DNA from: an uncultured Oscillospiraceae bacterium
GTDB lineage: Bacteria; Bacillota; Clostridia; Oscillospirales; Oscillospiraceae
NCBI GenBank assembly: GCA_944387285.1
Contig: CALXEH010000006.1
Location: forward strand, 1 to 59,425
Length of the DNA stretch: 59,425 nucleotides
Reading direction: 5' to 3'
The notes under the pieces were generated by a model. It did no database searches, was not told where the DNA came from, and saw only the letters and a program-made list of their open reading frames with translations. Below are positions 24,102-34,722 of the stretch, piece by piece. Position 1 is the stretch's first letter, and each line of letters starts with the position of its first letter. The translations under genes were made by a program, and so were the position numbers.

Positions 24102-25928
24102 TCACTCGACAGTCACGGATTTTGCGAGGTTCTTGGGCTTATCTATGTCGCAGCCCTTCTCCCGCGCCGCGTAATAGGCCAGCAGCTGCAGCGGGACGAT
24201 CTCTGCCACGGCGTCGAAGACCGGGTCGGTGCGCGGGATAAAGATGACGTCGTCCGCCGCCGAGAGGATGCGCCGGTTTCCGGCCAGCGCCACGGCCAGC
24301 ACCTTCGCGCCGCGCGCCTTGACCTCCTCAATGGCGTTCACCATCTTCTCCATCAGCTCCTCGCGGCAGCAGAGCGCGACGACCGGCGTGCCCTCGTCTA
24401 TGAGCGCTATCGTGCCGTGCTTGAGCTCGCCCGCGGCGTAGGCCTCCGAGTGGTTGTAGGATATCTCCTTCATCTTCAGCGCCGCCTCGAGCGCCACGGC
24501 GCTGTCCACGCCGCGTCCGATATAGTACAGCGCGTCGCCCAGGCAGTATTTCCTCGCCAGCGCGGGCAGGGCGCGGTTCATGTCTATGGCCCTCTGTATG
24601 GCGTCGGGGATATAGTAGAGCTTCGAGGCCAGCGCGTTCAGCTCGCCGGCGCTTATCCTGCCCAGCCTCTGCGCGAAGTGGGCCGCGAGGGCGCAGATGA
24701 CGGCTACCTGGGTCGTGTAGCCCTTGGTCGAGGCGACGGCGATCTCCGGCCCGGCGCGGGTGTACACCACGTCGTCCGCGAGCTTTGCGAGGCTGCTGCC
24801 CACGACGTTCACGATGGCGAGCAGCCTTGCGCCCCGGGCCCTGCACTCCTTCGCCGCCGCGAGGGTGTCCGCCGTCTCGCCCGACTGCGAGAGCGCTATG
24901 ACCAGCGTGTCTGGCCCGATGAGCGGGTCTGAATACCTCAGCTCGCTGGCGAGCTCGGCGGTGATGGGCACCCGGCAGAGCCGCTCGAGCGCCTTTTTGC
25001 CCACGCAGCCCGCGTAATAGGCCGAGCCGCAGGCGGTGATGACGACGGAGCGTATCCGCCCGAGCGCCTCGTCGCTGATGCCCAGCTCCTCGAACTCGAT
25101 GCCGCCGCCGCGCAGCCTCGGCTCGAGCGCCGCCCTCACCGCGCGGGGCTGCTCCATGATCTCCTTGAGCATGAAGTGCTCATAGCCGCCCTTCTCCGCA
25201 GCCTCGACGCCCCACTCTATGCGCGTGACCTCGGCCTGCACCGGCCTGCCCGCGCAGTCGAAGACCGTCACGCCCTCGGGCCGCAGTTCCGCGAACTGCC
25301 CGTCCTCGAGGAACACCGCGTTCTTCGTGTGCGCCACCAGCGCCGTGACGTCTGAGGCGAAGTAGTTCTCGCCCACGCCGAGGCCCAGGATGAGCGGGCT
25401 GGACTCGCGCACGGCGTAGAGCGTGCCCGGCGCCTCGGAGCAGACGATGCCCAGGGCGTAGCTGCCCTCGAGCCGCGCCGTCGTGCGCATGACCGCCTCC
25501 TTCAGGTCGCCCGTATAGCAGGTCTCGAGCAGGTGGACGATGACCTCCGTGTCCGTCTCGCTGGTAAAGCTGCAGCCGCGCCGTATGAGCTCGTCGCGCA
25601 GGCTGCGGTAGTTTTCGATGATGCCGTTGTGGACGACGGCGAAGCGCCCGTCGTTGCTCACATGCGGGTGGGCGTTCAAGTCCGTCGGCGCGCCGTGCGT
25701 CGCCCAGCGCGTGTGACCTATGCCCGAGCGGCCGTGCAGCGCCCGGCCTCCCTTCGTCAGCTCGCAGAGGCTGTCTATCCTCCCGCTCGTCTTCGCCAGC
25801 TCGAGGCCGTCCTCGCCCATGATGGCGATGCCGGCCGAGTCATATCCCCTGTATTCCAGCGCCCGAAGGCCGTCCAGCAGCACCGCGGCCGCCTCTTTCC
25901 TGCCCGTGAAGCCTACTATGCCGCACAT
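24102..25928 (-). CDS. glmS: Glutamine-fructose-6-phosphate aminotransferase
   Basis: 608 residues, normal length. It makes glucosamine-6-phosphate from fructose-6-phosphate and glutamine, the first step towards peptidoglycan amino sugars. Cys2 (MCGIVGF) is the N-terminal nucleophile, with GIGHTRWATHG for glutamine binding. Two SIS sugar-binding domains follow (TACGSAYYAG, ALSQSGETADT), and the C-terminus is DKPKNLAKSVTVE. I see no glmS ribozyme in the 16-base gap upstream; control appears to come from the operon promoter ahead of glnN. Confidence 0.98.
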   Translation of the reverse strand: MCGIVGFTGRKEAAAVLLDGLRALEYRGYDSAGIAIMGEDGLELAKTSGRIDSLCELTKGGRALHGRSGIGHTRWATHGAPTDLNAHPHVSNDGRFAVVHNGIIENYRSLRDELIRRGCSFTSETDTEVIVHLLETCYTGDLKEAVMRTTARLEGSYALGIVCSEAPGTLYAVRESSPLILGLGVGENYFASDVTALVAHTKNAVFLEDGQFAELRPEGVTVFDCAGRPVQAEVTRIEWGVEAAEKGGYEHFMLKEIMEQPRAVRAALEPRLRGGGIEFEELGISDEALGRIRSVVITACGSAYYAGCVGKKALERLCRVPITAELASELRYSDPLIGPDTLVIALSQSGETADTLAAAKECRARGARLLAIVNVVGSSLAKLADDVVYTRAGPEIAVASTKGYTTQVAVICALAAHFAQRLGRISAGELNALASKLYYIPDAIQRAIDMNRALPALARKYCLGDALYYIGRGVDSAVALEAALKMKEISYNHSEAYAAGELKHGTIALIDEGTPVVALCCREELMEKMVNAIEEVKARGAKVLAVALAGNRRILSAADDVIFIPRTDPVFDAVAEIVPLQLLAYYAAREKGCDIDKPKNLAKSVTVE

Positions 25929-25944
25929 ATGCTCTCCTTTCCGC

Positions 25945-27219
25945 TCAGAGCTTTATGTATTCGTCCCGGCCCGCGCCTACCGATACCCAGCCGATGGGGC
26001 AGCCCGCCTCCTCGGCTATCCTGCGCACATAGCGCCTGGCGTTGAGCGGCAGATCCGTCCACCTGCGGGCCTTCGAGATGTCGCAGAGCCAGCCGTCCAT
26101 GTATTCTATGACCGGCCTCGCCTGCGAGAGCGCCGCCGGGAAGGGGAAATCCCCCGTCCTGGCGCCGTTTATCTCGTAGCCCACGCAGAGCGGCACCCTG
26201 TCCATGTAGCCGAGCACGTCGAGCTTCGTGAGCGCGAGCTTCGTCGCGCCCTGCAGCCGCACGCCGTACCTGGTGGCGACGAGGTCGATGGGCCCCACGC
26301 GCCGGGGCCGGCCCGTCTTCGCGCCGTACTCCGCGCCCGCGCGGCGCAGCGTCTCCGCCTCTGGGCCGAACCACTCGCACACAAACGGCCCCTCGCCCAC
26401 GCAGGTCGAGTAGGCCTTGACGACGCCGACGACCTCGTCCAAACTGCCCCGCGCCATGCCGCTGCCCATGAGGGCGTAGGCCGCGAGGGTGTTGGACGAG
26501 GTCGTATAGGGGCAGATGCCGTGCTCGAGGTCGCGCAGGGCGCCCAGCTGGGCCTCGAAAAGTATGCTCAGGCCGGTCTTGGCCGCCCCGTCCATGAAGC
26601 GGCCCGTGTCGCGTATGAAGGGGCGGAGCGGCTCGGCATGGCGCTCGACCCAGGCCGTAAGCTCCTCGAGCGTATAGCCCTTCGCGCCGTAGACGCGCGT
26701 GAGCGTCAGGTTCTTCCACTCGAGCAGCTCCCCGAGCCGCTGCCTGAACTGCTCGGGGTAGTTTAAATCGCCCGCCTGCAGCGTCTTCTTCTGGTACTTA
26801 TCCGAGTAAAAGGGCGCTATGCCCTGGCCCGTCGAGCCGAACTTGTGCGCGCCCAGCCGCGCCTCCTCCAGCGCGTCCTGTTCCCTGTGCCAGGGCAGCA
26901 CCAGGCCCGCGCGCTCGCTTATCATGAGGTTGTCCGGTGTTATGTCAACCCCGCCGGCCCGCACCTGGGCTATCTCCTCCGAGAGGCTTTGCAGGTCGAG
27001 AGCCACGCCGGGGCCGAGGACGTTCACTACCCCGGGGCGGAAGATGCCGGACGGCAGCAGATGCAGCGCGAATTTGCCGCGCTCGTTCACCACCGTGTGC
27101 CCGGCGTTGCCGCCGCCCTGATAGCGCACGACCACGTCGTAGTCCGCCGTGAGCAGATCCACCATCCGGCCCTTGCCCTCGTCGCCCCAGTTAATCCCCA
27201 CTACCGCACAGTTTGACAT
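25945..27219 (-). CDS. purA: Adenylosuccinate synthetase
   Basis: 424 residues, full length. It joins IMP and aspartate with GTP to form adenylosuccinate. The GTP-binding loop reads GINWGDEGKGRMVD (Asn where many have Gln), followed by GGGNAGHT, KFGSTGQGIAPFY and the C-terminal GAGRDEYIKL. Its start overlaps the end of asnB by 19 bases, showing co-translation. It is the only aspartate-using enzyme among glutamine-using ones in the operon, so the shared theme may be amino-acid nitrogen rather than glutamine alone. Confidence 0.97.
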   Translation of the reverse strand: MSNCAVVGINWGDEGKGRMVDLLTADYDVVVRYQGGGNAGHTVVNERGKFALHLLPSGIFRPGVVNVLGPGVALDLQSLSEEIAQVRAGGVDITPDNLMISERAGLVLPWHREQDALEEARLGAHKFGSTGQGIAPFYSDKYQKKTLQAGDLNYPEQFRQRLGELLEWKNLTLTRVYGAKGYTLEELTAWVERHAEPLRPFIRDTGRFMDGAAKTGLSILFEAQLGALRDLEHGICPYTTSSNTLAAYALMGSGMARGSLDEVVGVVKAYSTCVGEGPFVCEWFGPEAETLRRAGAEYGAKTGRPRRVGPIDLVATRYGVRLQGATKLALTKLDVLGYMDRVPLCVGYEINGARTGDFPFPAALSQARPVIEYMDGWLCDISKARRWTDLPLNARRYVRRIAEEAGCPIGWVSVGAGRDEYIKL

Positions 27220-28823
27220 TTTACTTCCTCCATGCTGTCTATGCTCTTTCCGCTCGCGCCGTAGTTCGCGAGGAACCGGGCCGAGGGGTCGCCGACGTCG
27301 CAGCCGGCCCAGCTCCGGTTCGGCATCCAGAAGCCGGGTATCATCTCCGCCTGGCCGGGGTAGTAACGCTCGAATATCTCCCGGTAGAGCAGGGATTCCT
27401 TCGTGAAGGGCTGCGCAAAGGTGTATTTTTTGCGTTTGCGCTCAAAGTCCGCGTCGGAGTACATGCGCTCGGCGAGGGCCTTGAGGTTGTCGGCCAGCGA
27501 GTGGCCCACGGCGTCCGAGAAGGCGGCCTTCTCGCGCCAGAGTATGTCGTCGGGGATGAGGTCCTCGCCGTCGAAGGCGCGGCGGAGCAGGTACTTGCCC
27601 ACGCCGTGGCGGTTCATTTTTAGCTCCGGGTCTATGGCCATGACGTAGCGCTCAAAATCCAGGTCGCCGAAGGGCACCCGCGCCTCGAGCGAGTGCACCG
27701 AGATGCAGCGGTCGGCGCGCAGCACGTCGTAGGCGTAGAGCTCGCGCACGCGCTTTTGCGCCTCGCGCTGGAATTCCTCCGCCGAGGGCGCGAAGTCCGT
27801 GTACTTGTAGCCGAAGAGCTCGTCGGAGACCTCGCCCGTAAGCAGGACGCGCACGTCCGTCTGCTCGTGTATGGCCTTGCAGACGAGGTACATGCCTATG
27901 CTGGCCCGGACGGTGGTGATGTCGTAGCTGCCGATGGCGGCGATGACCTCGGGCAGGGCGGAGACGGCCTCCTTGACCGGCACGACGACCTCCGTGTGCT
28001 CGCTGCCGAGGAAGTCCGCGACCTCGCGGGCGTAGCCGAGGTCGATGGCGTCGCCGCTCATGCCTATGGCAAAGGTGCGTATCCTCTTGCCCGTGAGCCG
28101 CGCCGCTATGCCGCACACCAGCGAGGAGTCCAGCCCGCCGCTCAGGAGAAAGCCCAGCTTCGCGTCCGAGACGAGGCGTTTTTCCACGGCCCGCACGAGC
28201 CGCTCGCGTATGCCCGCGCAGACCTCGTCCTCCGTGCCGCCCATCACTTCCCTGACCTCGCCTGGGTCGGCGTAGCGGGTGAACTCGCCGCCGCGCCAGA
28301 AGCAGCCGGGCGGGAATGGCGTCACCTTTTCCACGAGGCCGACGAGGTTCTTCGCCTCGCTCGCGAACACTATGCTGCCGCCGGCGTCATAGCCGTAGAA
28401 CAGCGGGCGGATGCCTATGGGGTCGCGCGCCGCGACGAACTCGTGCGTGCCGCCGTCGTAGAGGACGAGCGCGAACTCCGCGTCGAGCATTTTGAACATC
28501 CCCGTGCCGTATTCCTTCCAAAGCGGAAGCAGAACCTCGCAATCAGAGCCGCTCTTGAAGGTATATTTTCCCTCAAGCTCCGATTTTATCTTCTCAAAGC
28601 CGTAGATCTCGCCGTTGCAGACCACGCGGCTGCCGTCCAGCTCGAAGGGCTGCATGCCGCTCGGCTCTAGGCCCATGATGGCCAGGCGGTGGAAGGCCAG
28701 GACGCCCTCGTCGAGTGCGACGACGCGGCTGTCGTCCGGGCCGCGCGACTTCGTGCGCCCGAAGCCCGCTTCAAAGGCGGGCATATCCGGCACGGGGCCG
28801 CAGTATCCCATGATGGAGCACAT
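27201..28823 (-). CDS. asnB: Asparagine synthase (glutamine-hydrolysing)
   Basis: 540 residues. Cys2 (MCSIMGYCG) is the glutaminase nucleophile; glutamine-site motifs are RGPDD and VCNGEIYG. The synthetase half has the ATP pyrophosphatase loop FLLSGGLDSSLVCGIA and the C-terminal SLEARVPF and WREKAAF motifs. It makes asparagine from aspartate with glutamine as amide donor. It lies 11 bases after glnN. A second, ammonia-dependent enzyme (asnA) is encoded at 51.9 kb, so the cell can choose nitrogen source. Confidence 0.97.
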   Translation of the reverse strand: MCSIMGYCGPVPDMPAFEAGFGRTKSRGPDDSRVVALDEGVLAFHRLAIMGLEPSGMQPFELDGSRVVCNGEIYGFEKIKSELEGKYTFKSGSDCEVLLPLWKEYGTGMFKMLDAEFALVLYDGGTHEFVAARDPIGIRPLFYGYDAGGSIVFASEAKNLVGLVEKVTPFPPGCFWRGGEFTRYADPGEVREVMGGTEDEVCAGIRERLVRAVEKRLVSDAKLGFLLSGGLDSSLVCGIAARLTGKRIRTFAIGMSGDAIDLGYAREVADFLGSEHTEVVVPVKEAVSALPEVIAAIGSYDITTVRASIGMYLVCKAIHEQTDVRVLLTGEVSDELFGYKYTDFAPSAEEFQREAQKRVRELYAYDVLRADRCISVHSLEARVPFGDLDFERYVMAIDPELKMNRHGVGKYLLRRAFDGEDLIPDDILWREKAAFSDAVGHSLADNLKALAERMYSDADFERKRKKYTFAQPFTKESLLYREIFERYYPGQAEMIPGFWMPNRSWAGCDVGDPSARFLANYGASGKSIDSMEEVKCQTVR

Positions 28824-28834
28824 AGTTTACCTCC

Positions 28835-30931
28835 TTATCCCACGCTGTAGAGCAGCTCGCTGTAGGTCGGGTAGGGCCAGAACTTCGCGGCGGTGATGCT
28901 CTCGGCCTCGTCGGCGGCGGCGCGCAGCTCGCGCATGCGCGGCAGCAGGTCGTCGCGGATGGCGCGGCTCTCGGCCGTGACGTCGCCGGCGTCGTGGAGC
29001 CGGAGCAGCGCGCCCTCCAGCGCCTCGGTGTTTGCGGCTATGACCTCGCAGAGGGTCGAGAGCCGGCGAACGAGGTTCCGCTCGTAGCCGCAGGCGCAGT
29101 CCGGGTCGAGCGAGCGCTTCGCCGCGGCGGCGCGGGCCGTGTCGGCGGCGTAGGCCTCTACGGCGGGGAGTATCTCCTTCTTCGCCATGTCGGCCATGGT
29201 CAGGGCCTCGATGTTCACCGTCTTGCAGTAGTTCTCGAGCATGATCTCGTACCTCGAGCGCAGCTCTGCCTCGGTGTAGACGCCGAGGGAGGTGAGCATG
29301 CCGATGTTCTTCTCATCCAGCAGGCGCGGCATGCAGTCGGGCGTCGTGCGCAGGTTGGAGAGCCCGCGTACCTCCTCGGCCTCGCGCAGCCAGGCGGCGT
29401 CGTAGCCGTTGCCGTTGAAAATGATGCGCTTGTGCGCCGCTATTACGCCGACTATGAGCTCGTGCAGGGCGGCGTCGAAGTCCTCCGCGCCCTCGAGCGC
29501 GTCCGCGTAGCGGCGCAGGACCGAGGCTACGGCGGAGTTGAGCATGATGTTCGCGCAGGCGATGGAGTTCGAGGAGCCGAGCATGCGGAACTCAAACTTG
29601 TTGCCCGTGAAGGCAAAGGGCGAGGTGCGGTTGCGGTCCGTGGCGTCCTTCATGAAGCGCGGCAGGGCGTCCACGCCGAGGCGCATCTGGCTGCGCTCCG
29701 CGGCGGAGTAGGGCTCGCCGGATTCGATGGCCTTGAGTATGGCCGTCAGCTCGTCGCCGAGGAAGATGGAGACGATTGCCGACGGGGCCTCGTTCGCGCC
29801 GAGGCGGTGGTCGTTGCCCGCCGTGGCGACGGCCAGGCGGAGCAGGTCCTGGTACTCGTCCACGGCCTCGATGACAGCGCACAGGAAGGTCAAAAACTGC
29901 GCGTTCTCGTGCGGCGTATCGCCCGGCGAGAGCAGGTTCAGGCCCGTGTCGGTGGCTATCGACCAGTTGTTGTGCTTGCCCGAGCCGTTCACGCCCGCAA
30001 AGGGCTTCTCGTGCAGCAGGCAGGCCAGGCCGTGCTTGGCCGCGACCTTCTGCATTATCTCCATCGTCAGCTGGTTGTGGTCCGTGGCTATGTTCGCCGC
30101 GCCGTAGATGGGCGCGAGCTCGTGCTGCGCCGGGGCGACCTCGTTGTGCTCGGTCTTCACCAGCACGCCGAGCTTCCAGAGCTCCTCGTCCAGCTCCTGC
30201 ATGTAGGCCTCGACCCTCGGCTTGATGCTGCCGAAGTAGTGGTCGTCCAGCTCCTGGCCCTTGGGCGGGCGCGCGCCGAAGAGCGTCCGGCCCGTGCACA
30301 CTAGGTCGCGGCGCTTTTTGAAGAGCTCCTTGTCTATGAGGAAGTACTCCTGCTCCGGGCCGACGGAGGGGACCACCCGCCGCGCGTCGGTGTTCCCGAA
30401 GAGCCGCAGGACGCGCAGCGCCTGGCGCGAGAGCGCGTCCATGGAGCGCAGCAGCGGGGTCTTTTTGTCCAGCGCCTCGCCGCCGTAGGAGCAGAAGGCC
30501 GTGGGGATGCAGAGCGTGCGGCCCTTTATGAAGGCGTAGCTCGTCGGGTCCCAGGCGGTGTAGCCGCGCGCCTCGAAGGTCGCGCGCAGGCCGCCCGACG
30601 GGAAGCTGGAGGCGTCCGGCTCGCCCTGTATGAGCTCGCGGCCCGAAAACTCCATCAGTACGCCGCCGTCCGGCGCGGGGCTTATGAAACCGTCGTGCTT
30701 CTCCGCCGTGATGCCCGTCATCGGCTGGAACCAGTGCGTGAAGTGCGTAGCGCCGCGCTCCACCGCCCAGTCCTTCATCGCAGAGGCCACCTCGTCGGCC
30801 ACGTTCTGATTGAGCGGACGCCCGGCTTCGATGGTCTCCCTCAGGGAATCGTAGACCCAGCCGGGCAGCCTCGCCCTCATGGCCCTGTCGTCAAAAACCA
30901 TACATCCAAAATACTCGGGAACTGGCTTCAT
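28835..30931 (-). CDS. glnN: Type III glutamine synthetase
   Basis: 698 residues, the length expected for GSIII. The N-terminal GSIII domain begins [18 protein letters not shown]; active-site motifs include [39 protein letters not shown] and [17 protein letters not shown]. It forms glutamine from glutamate, ammonia and ATP. The ATG at 30931 is preferred because the AAAGG ribosome site is 10 bases away; a GTG at 30940 is too close. First gene of the leftward amidotransferase operon, behind a promoter and a strong terminator-like hairpin. Confidence 0.95.
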   Translation of the reverse strand: MKPVPEYFGCMVFDDRAMRARLPGWVYDSLRETIEAGRPLNQNVADEVASAMKDWAVERGATHFTHWFQPMTGITAEKHDGFISPAPDGGVLMEFSGRELIQGEPDASSFPSGGLRATFEARGYTAWDPTSYAFIKGRTLCIPTAFCSYGGEALDKKTPLLRSMDALSRQALRVLRLFGNTDARRVVPSVGPEQEYFLIDKELFKKRRDLVCTGRTLFGARPPKGQELDDHYFGSIKPRVEAYMQELDEELWKLGVLVKTEHNEVAPAQHELAPIYGAANIATDHNQLTMEIMQKVAAKHGLACLLHEKPFAGVNGSGKHNNWSIATDTGLNLLSPGDTPHENAQFLTFLCAVIEAVDEYQDLLRLAVATAGNDHRLGANEAPSAIVSIFLGDELTAILKAIESGEPYSAAERSQMRLGVDALPRFMKDATDRNRTSPFAFTGNKFEFRMLGSSNSIACANIMLNSAVASVLRRYADALEGAEDFDAALHELIVGVIAAHKRIIFNGNGYDAAWLREAEEVRGLSNLRTTPDCMPRLLDEKNIGMLTSLGVYTEAELRSRYEIMLENYCKTVNIEALTMADMAKKEILPAVEAYAADTARAAAAKRSLDPDCACGYERNLVRRLSTLCEVIAANTEALEGALLRLHDAGDVTAESRAIRDDLLPRMRELRAAADEAESITAAKFWPYPTYSELLYSVG

Positions 30932-30950
30932 TCCGCTCACACCTTTTCTG

Positions 30951-31004
30951 AAAAATAAAAAAGGCAGGGACGCCGCAGGTTATGCTGCCTGCGGCGTCCT
31001 TGCC
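30951..31004 (-). terminator. Leader terminator/attenuator of the glnN operon
   Basis: Read on the minus strand, a 17-bp GC-rich stem (31004-30988 with 30979-30963, one G-U pair) with an 8-base loop is followed by TTTTTTATTTTT, only about 20 bases before the glnN start codon. It lies between the promoter and the gene, so transcripts must pass it. This is the layout of an attenuator. Confidence 0.75.
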
Positions 31005-31017
31005 GTACAACGCGATT

Positions 31018-31046
31018 AATATAAACTCCCCTGTGCAATTTGTCAA
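31018..31046 (-). promoter_or_regulatory. Promoter of the glnN-asnB-purA-glmS-guaA operon
   Basis: Minus strand TTGACA (31046-31041), 17-base spacer, TATATT (31023-31018): near-consensus. Transcription should start near 31011, directly ahead of the terminator-like hairpin. Confidence 0.8.
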
Positions 31047-31088
31047 TACGGCAATTGCAAAAATCAGCACTTTAGTCAAAACTCGCCG

Positions 31089-31117
31089 TTGACAAACCCG
31101 CGCCCATATGATAAAGT
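31089..31117 (+). promoter_or_regulatory. Promoter of the glnA-nitR-pyrG operon
   Basis: TTGACA (31089-31094), 17-base spacer, TAAAGT (31112-31117). It is divergent from the glnN promoter, with 42 bases between the two -35 boxes, enough for a shared regulator. Confidence 0.65.
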
Positions 31118-31123
31118 CACCGG

Positions 31124-31190
31124 GTGAACGAGGGAGTTCATTCGGAGTGAGGGACCAGTGCCGGATGTATTCCTCGATTTTTTGATTTTA
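31124..31190 (+). promoter_or_regulatory. Candidate antitermination leader of glnA
   Basis: A small hairpin TGAAC-GAGGGA-GTTCA (31125-31140) with a hexaloop overlaps the 5' arm of a longer fold: CGAGG (31129-31133) with CCTCG (31172-31176), enclosing CATTCGG/CCGGATG (31139-31145/31161-31167), followed by ATTTTTTGATTTT. The two folds exclude each other. ANTAR proteins act by stabilising hexaloop hairpins against a terminator, and an ANTAR gene is next door. The loop has G at position 4 but not A at position 1, so the match to the known motif is partial. Confidence 0.4.
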
Positions 31191-31214
31191 TCAGCCGGAA
31201 AGGTCGGATACGAC

Positions 31215-32429
31215 GTGAATTACACAGCTGAAGAGATAATACAGTACGCGAAAGAGGAAAATGTCAAGTTCATCCGCCTCGCCTTCTGCGACGTCTACGG
31301 CAGGCAGAAGAACGTATCCATAATGGGCTCGGAACTGGAGCGGGCCTTCCGCTCGGGCATAGCCATCGACGCCTCGGCCATACCCGGCTTCGGCGGCGAG
31401 GTGCGCTCCGACCTCTTTCTGCATCCCGACCCCGCCACTCTTGCAGAGCTGCCCTGGCGGCCCGAGAACGGCAAGGTCGTGAGGCTCTACTGCGACATCA
31501 AATACCCCGACGGCAAGCCCTTCGAGACCGACACCCGCGCCCTGCTGCGCGAGGCGGTCGGGGACGCGGAAAAGGCCGGGTTCAGCTTCGCCTTCGGCTC
31601 CGAGATGGAGTTTTACATCTTCAAGCGGGACGAGGCCGGCGAGCCCACCCGCATACCCTACGACCACGCAGGCTACATGGACATCGCGCCCGAGGACAGG
31701 GGCGAGAACATCCGGCGCGAGATCTGCCTCACCCTCGAGCAGATGGGCATCCGCCCCGAGGGCAGCCACCACGAGGAGGGCCCCAGCCAGAACGAGATAG
31801 ACTTCCGCTACTCAGACCCGCTGCAGGCCGCCGACAACGCCGTGACCTTCTGCTCCGTCGTGCGCACCATCGCCGCCCGCAACGGGCTGTGCGCCGACTT
31901 CACGCCCAAGCCCCTGCCCGACAGCGCCGGCAGCGGCCTGCACATCAACATGTCCGTCAAGGGCGAGGTGGAGGGCTGCGACCCGCTGCCCTATGTCATC
32001 GCCGGCGTGCTCGACAAGATCTACGACATGACCGCCTTTTTGAACCCCTGCGAGGCCTCCTATGCCCGGCTCGGCAGCTTCAAAGCCCCGCGGTACATCA
32101 GCTGGTCGAGCGAGAACCGCTCCCAGCTCATCCGCATCCCGGCCGCAGAGGGTGAGTTCAAGAGGGCCGAGCTGCGCTCGGCCGACCCCATGGCCAACCC
32201 CTACATCGCCTACGCCCTGCTCATCTACGCCGGGCTGCACGGCATCAAAAACCGCCTCATCCTGCCCGAGCCGGCGGACCTGAACCTCTACACCGCCCCG
32301 CCGGAGGTGCTCTCGGCCTACAGGCGCCTGCCCGCCTCGCTCAACGAGGCCGCCGCCGCGGCCGAGGCCAGCGACTTTGTGGCTAAGCACCTGCACGTCT
32401 CCATAGCCCGCGCCTACTACCGGCGCTGA
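31215..32429 (+). CDS. glnA: Glutamine synthetase, GS-I type, short C-terminus
   Basis: 404 residues from the GTG at 31215, chosen because the family begins YTAEEIIQYAKEENVKFIRL and AAAGG lies 11 bases upstream; a GTG at 31158 would add 19 atypical residues across the leader. Motifs: GSEMEFYIF, EGSHHEEGPSQNEIDFRY, GSGLHINMS, NRSQLIRIPA and RSADPMANPY. It ends at HLHVSIARAYYRR, about 20-25 residues short of typical clostridial GS-I, which usually finish with an EWD...V..WE segment. That tail contacts GlnR/TnrA in Bacillus, so its loss fits control by an ANTAR protein. Activity is likely but the enzyme could be a divergent glutamine synthetase-like ligase. Confidence 0.85.
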   Translation: MNYTAEEIIQYAKEENVKFIRLAFCDVYGRQKNVSIMGSELERAFRSGIAIDASAIPGFGGEVRSDLFLHPDPATLAELPWRPENGKVVRLYCDIKYPDGKPFETDTRALLREAVGDAEKAGFSFAFGSEMEFYIFKRDEAGEPTRIPYDHAGYMDIAPEDRGENIRREICLTLEQMGIRPEGSHHEEGPSQNEIDFRYSDPLQAADNAVTFCSVVRTIAARNGLCADFTPKPLPDSAGSGLHINMSVKGEVEGCDPLPYVIAGVLDKIYDMTAFLNPCEASYARLGSFKAPRYISWSSENRSQLIRIPAAEGEFKRAELRSADPMANPYIAYALLIYAGLHGIKNRLILPEPADLNLYTAPPEVLSAYRRLPASLNEAAAAAEASDFVAKHLHVSIARAYYRR

Positions 32430-32463
32430 GCCCGGCACAAACACGGCGAAGGGAGGGTCACGC

Positions 32464-34660
<2,197 letters not shown>

Positions 34661-34670
34661 GCATTTGTCC

Positions 34671-34714
34671 GCCTCCTGCATAGAATGGCATCGGGGGAAA
34701 CCCCGAAAGGAGGC
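34671..34714 (+). promoter_or_regulatory. Possible ribosome-site-masking hairpin
   Basis: GCCTCCT (34671-34677) is exactly complementary to AGGAGGC (34708-34714), which contains the ribosome site of the vWA gene. A TCGGGG-GAAA-CCCCGA hairpin (34691-34706) lies between and would bring them together. Confidence 0.4.
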
Positions 34715-34722
34715 AGCACCGG

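Noticed and set aside
30951..31020. Classical tandem-hexaloop ANTAR target in the glnN leader
   Set aside because: The only hairpin has an 8-base loop and no second hairpin lies between promoter and terminator, so the canonical motif is not present on this side.
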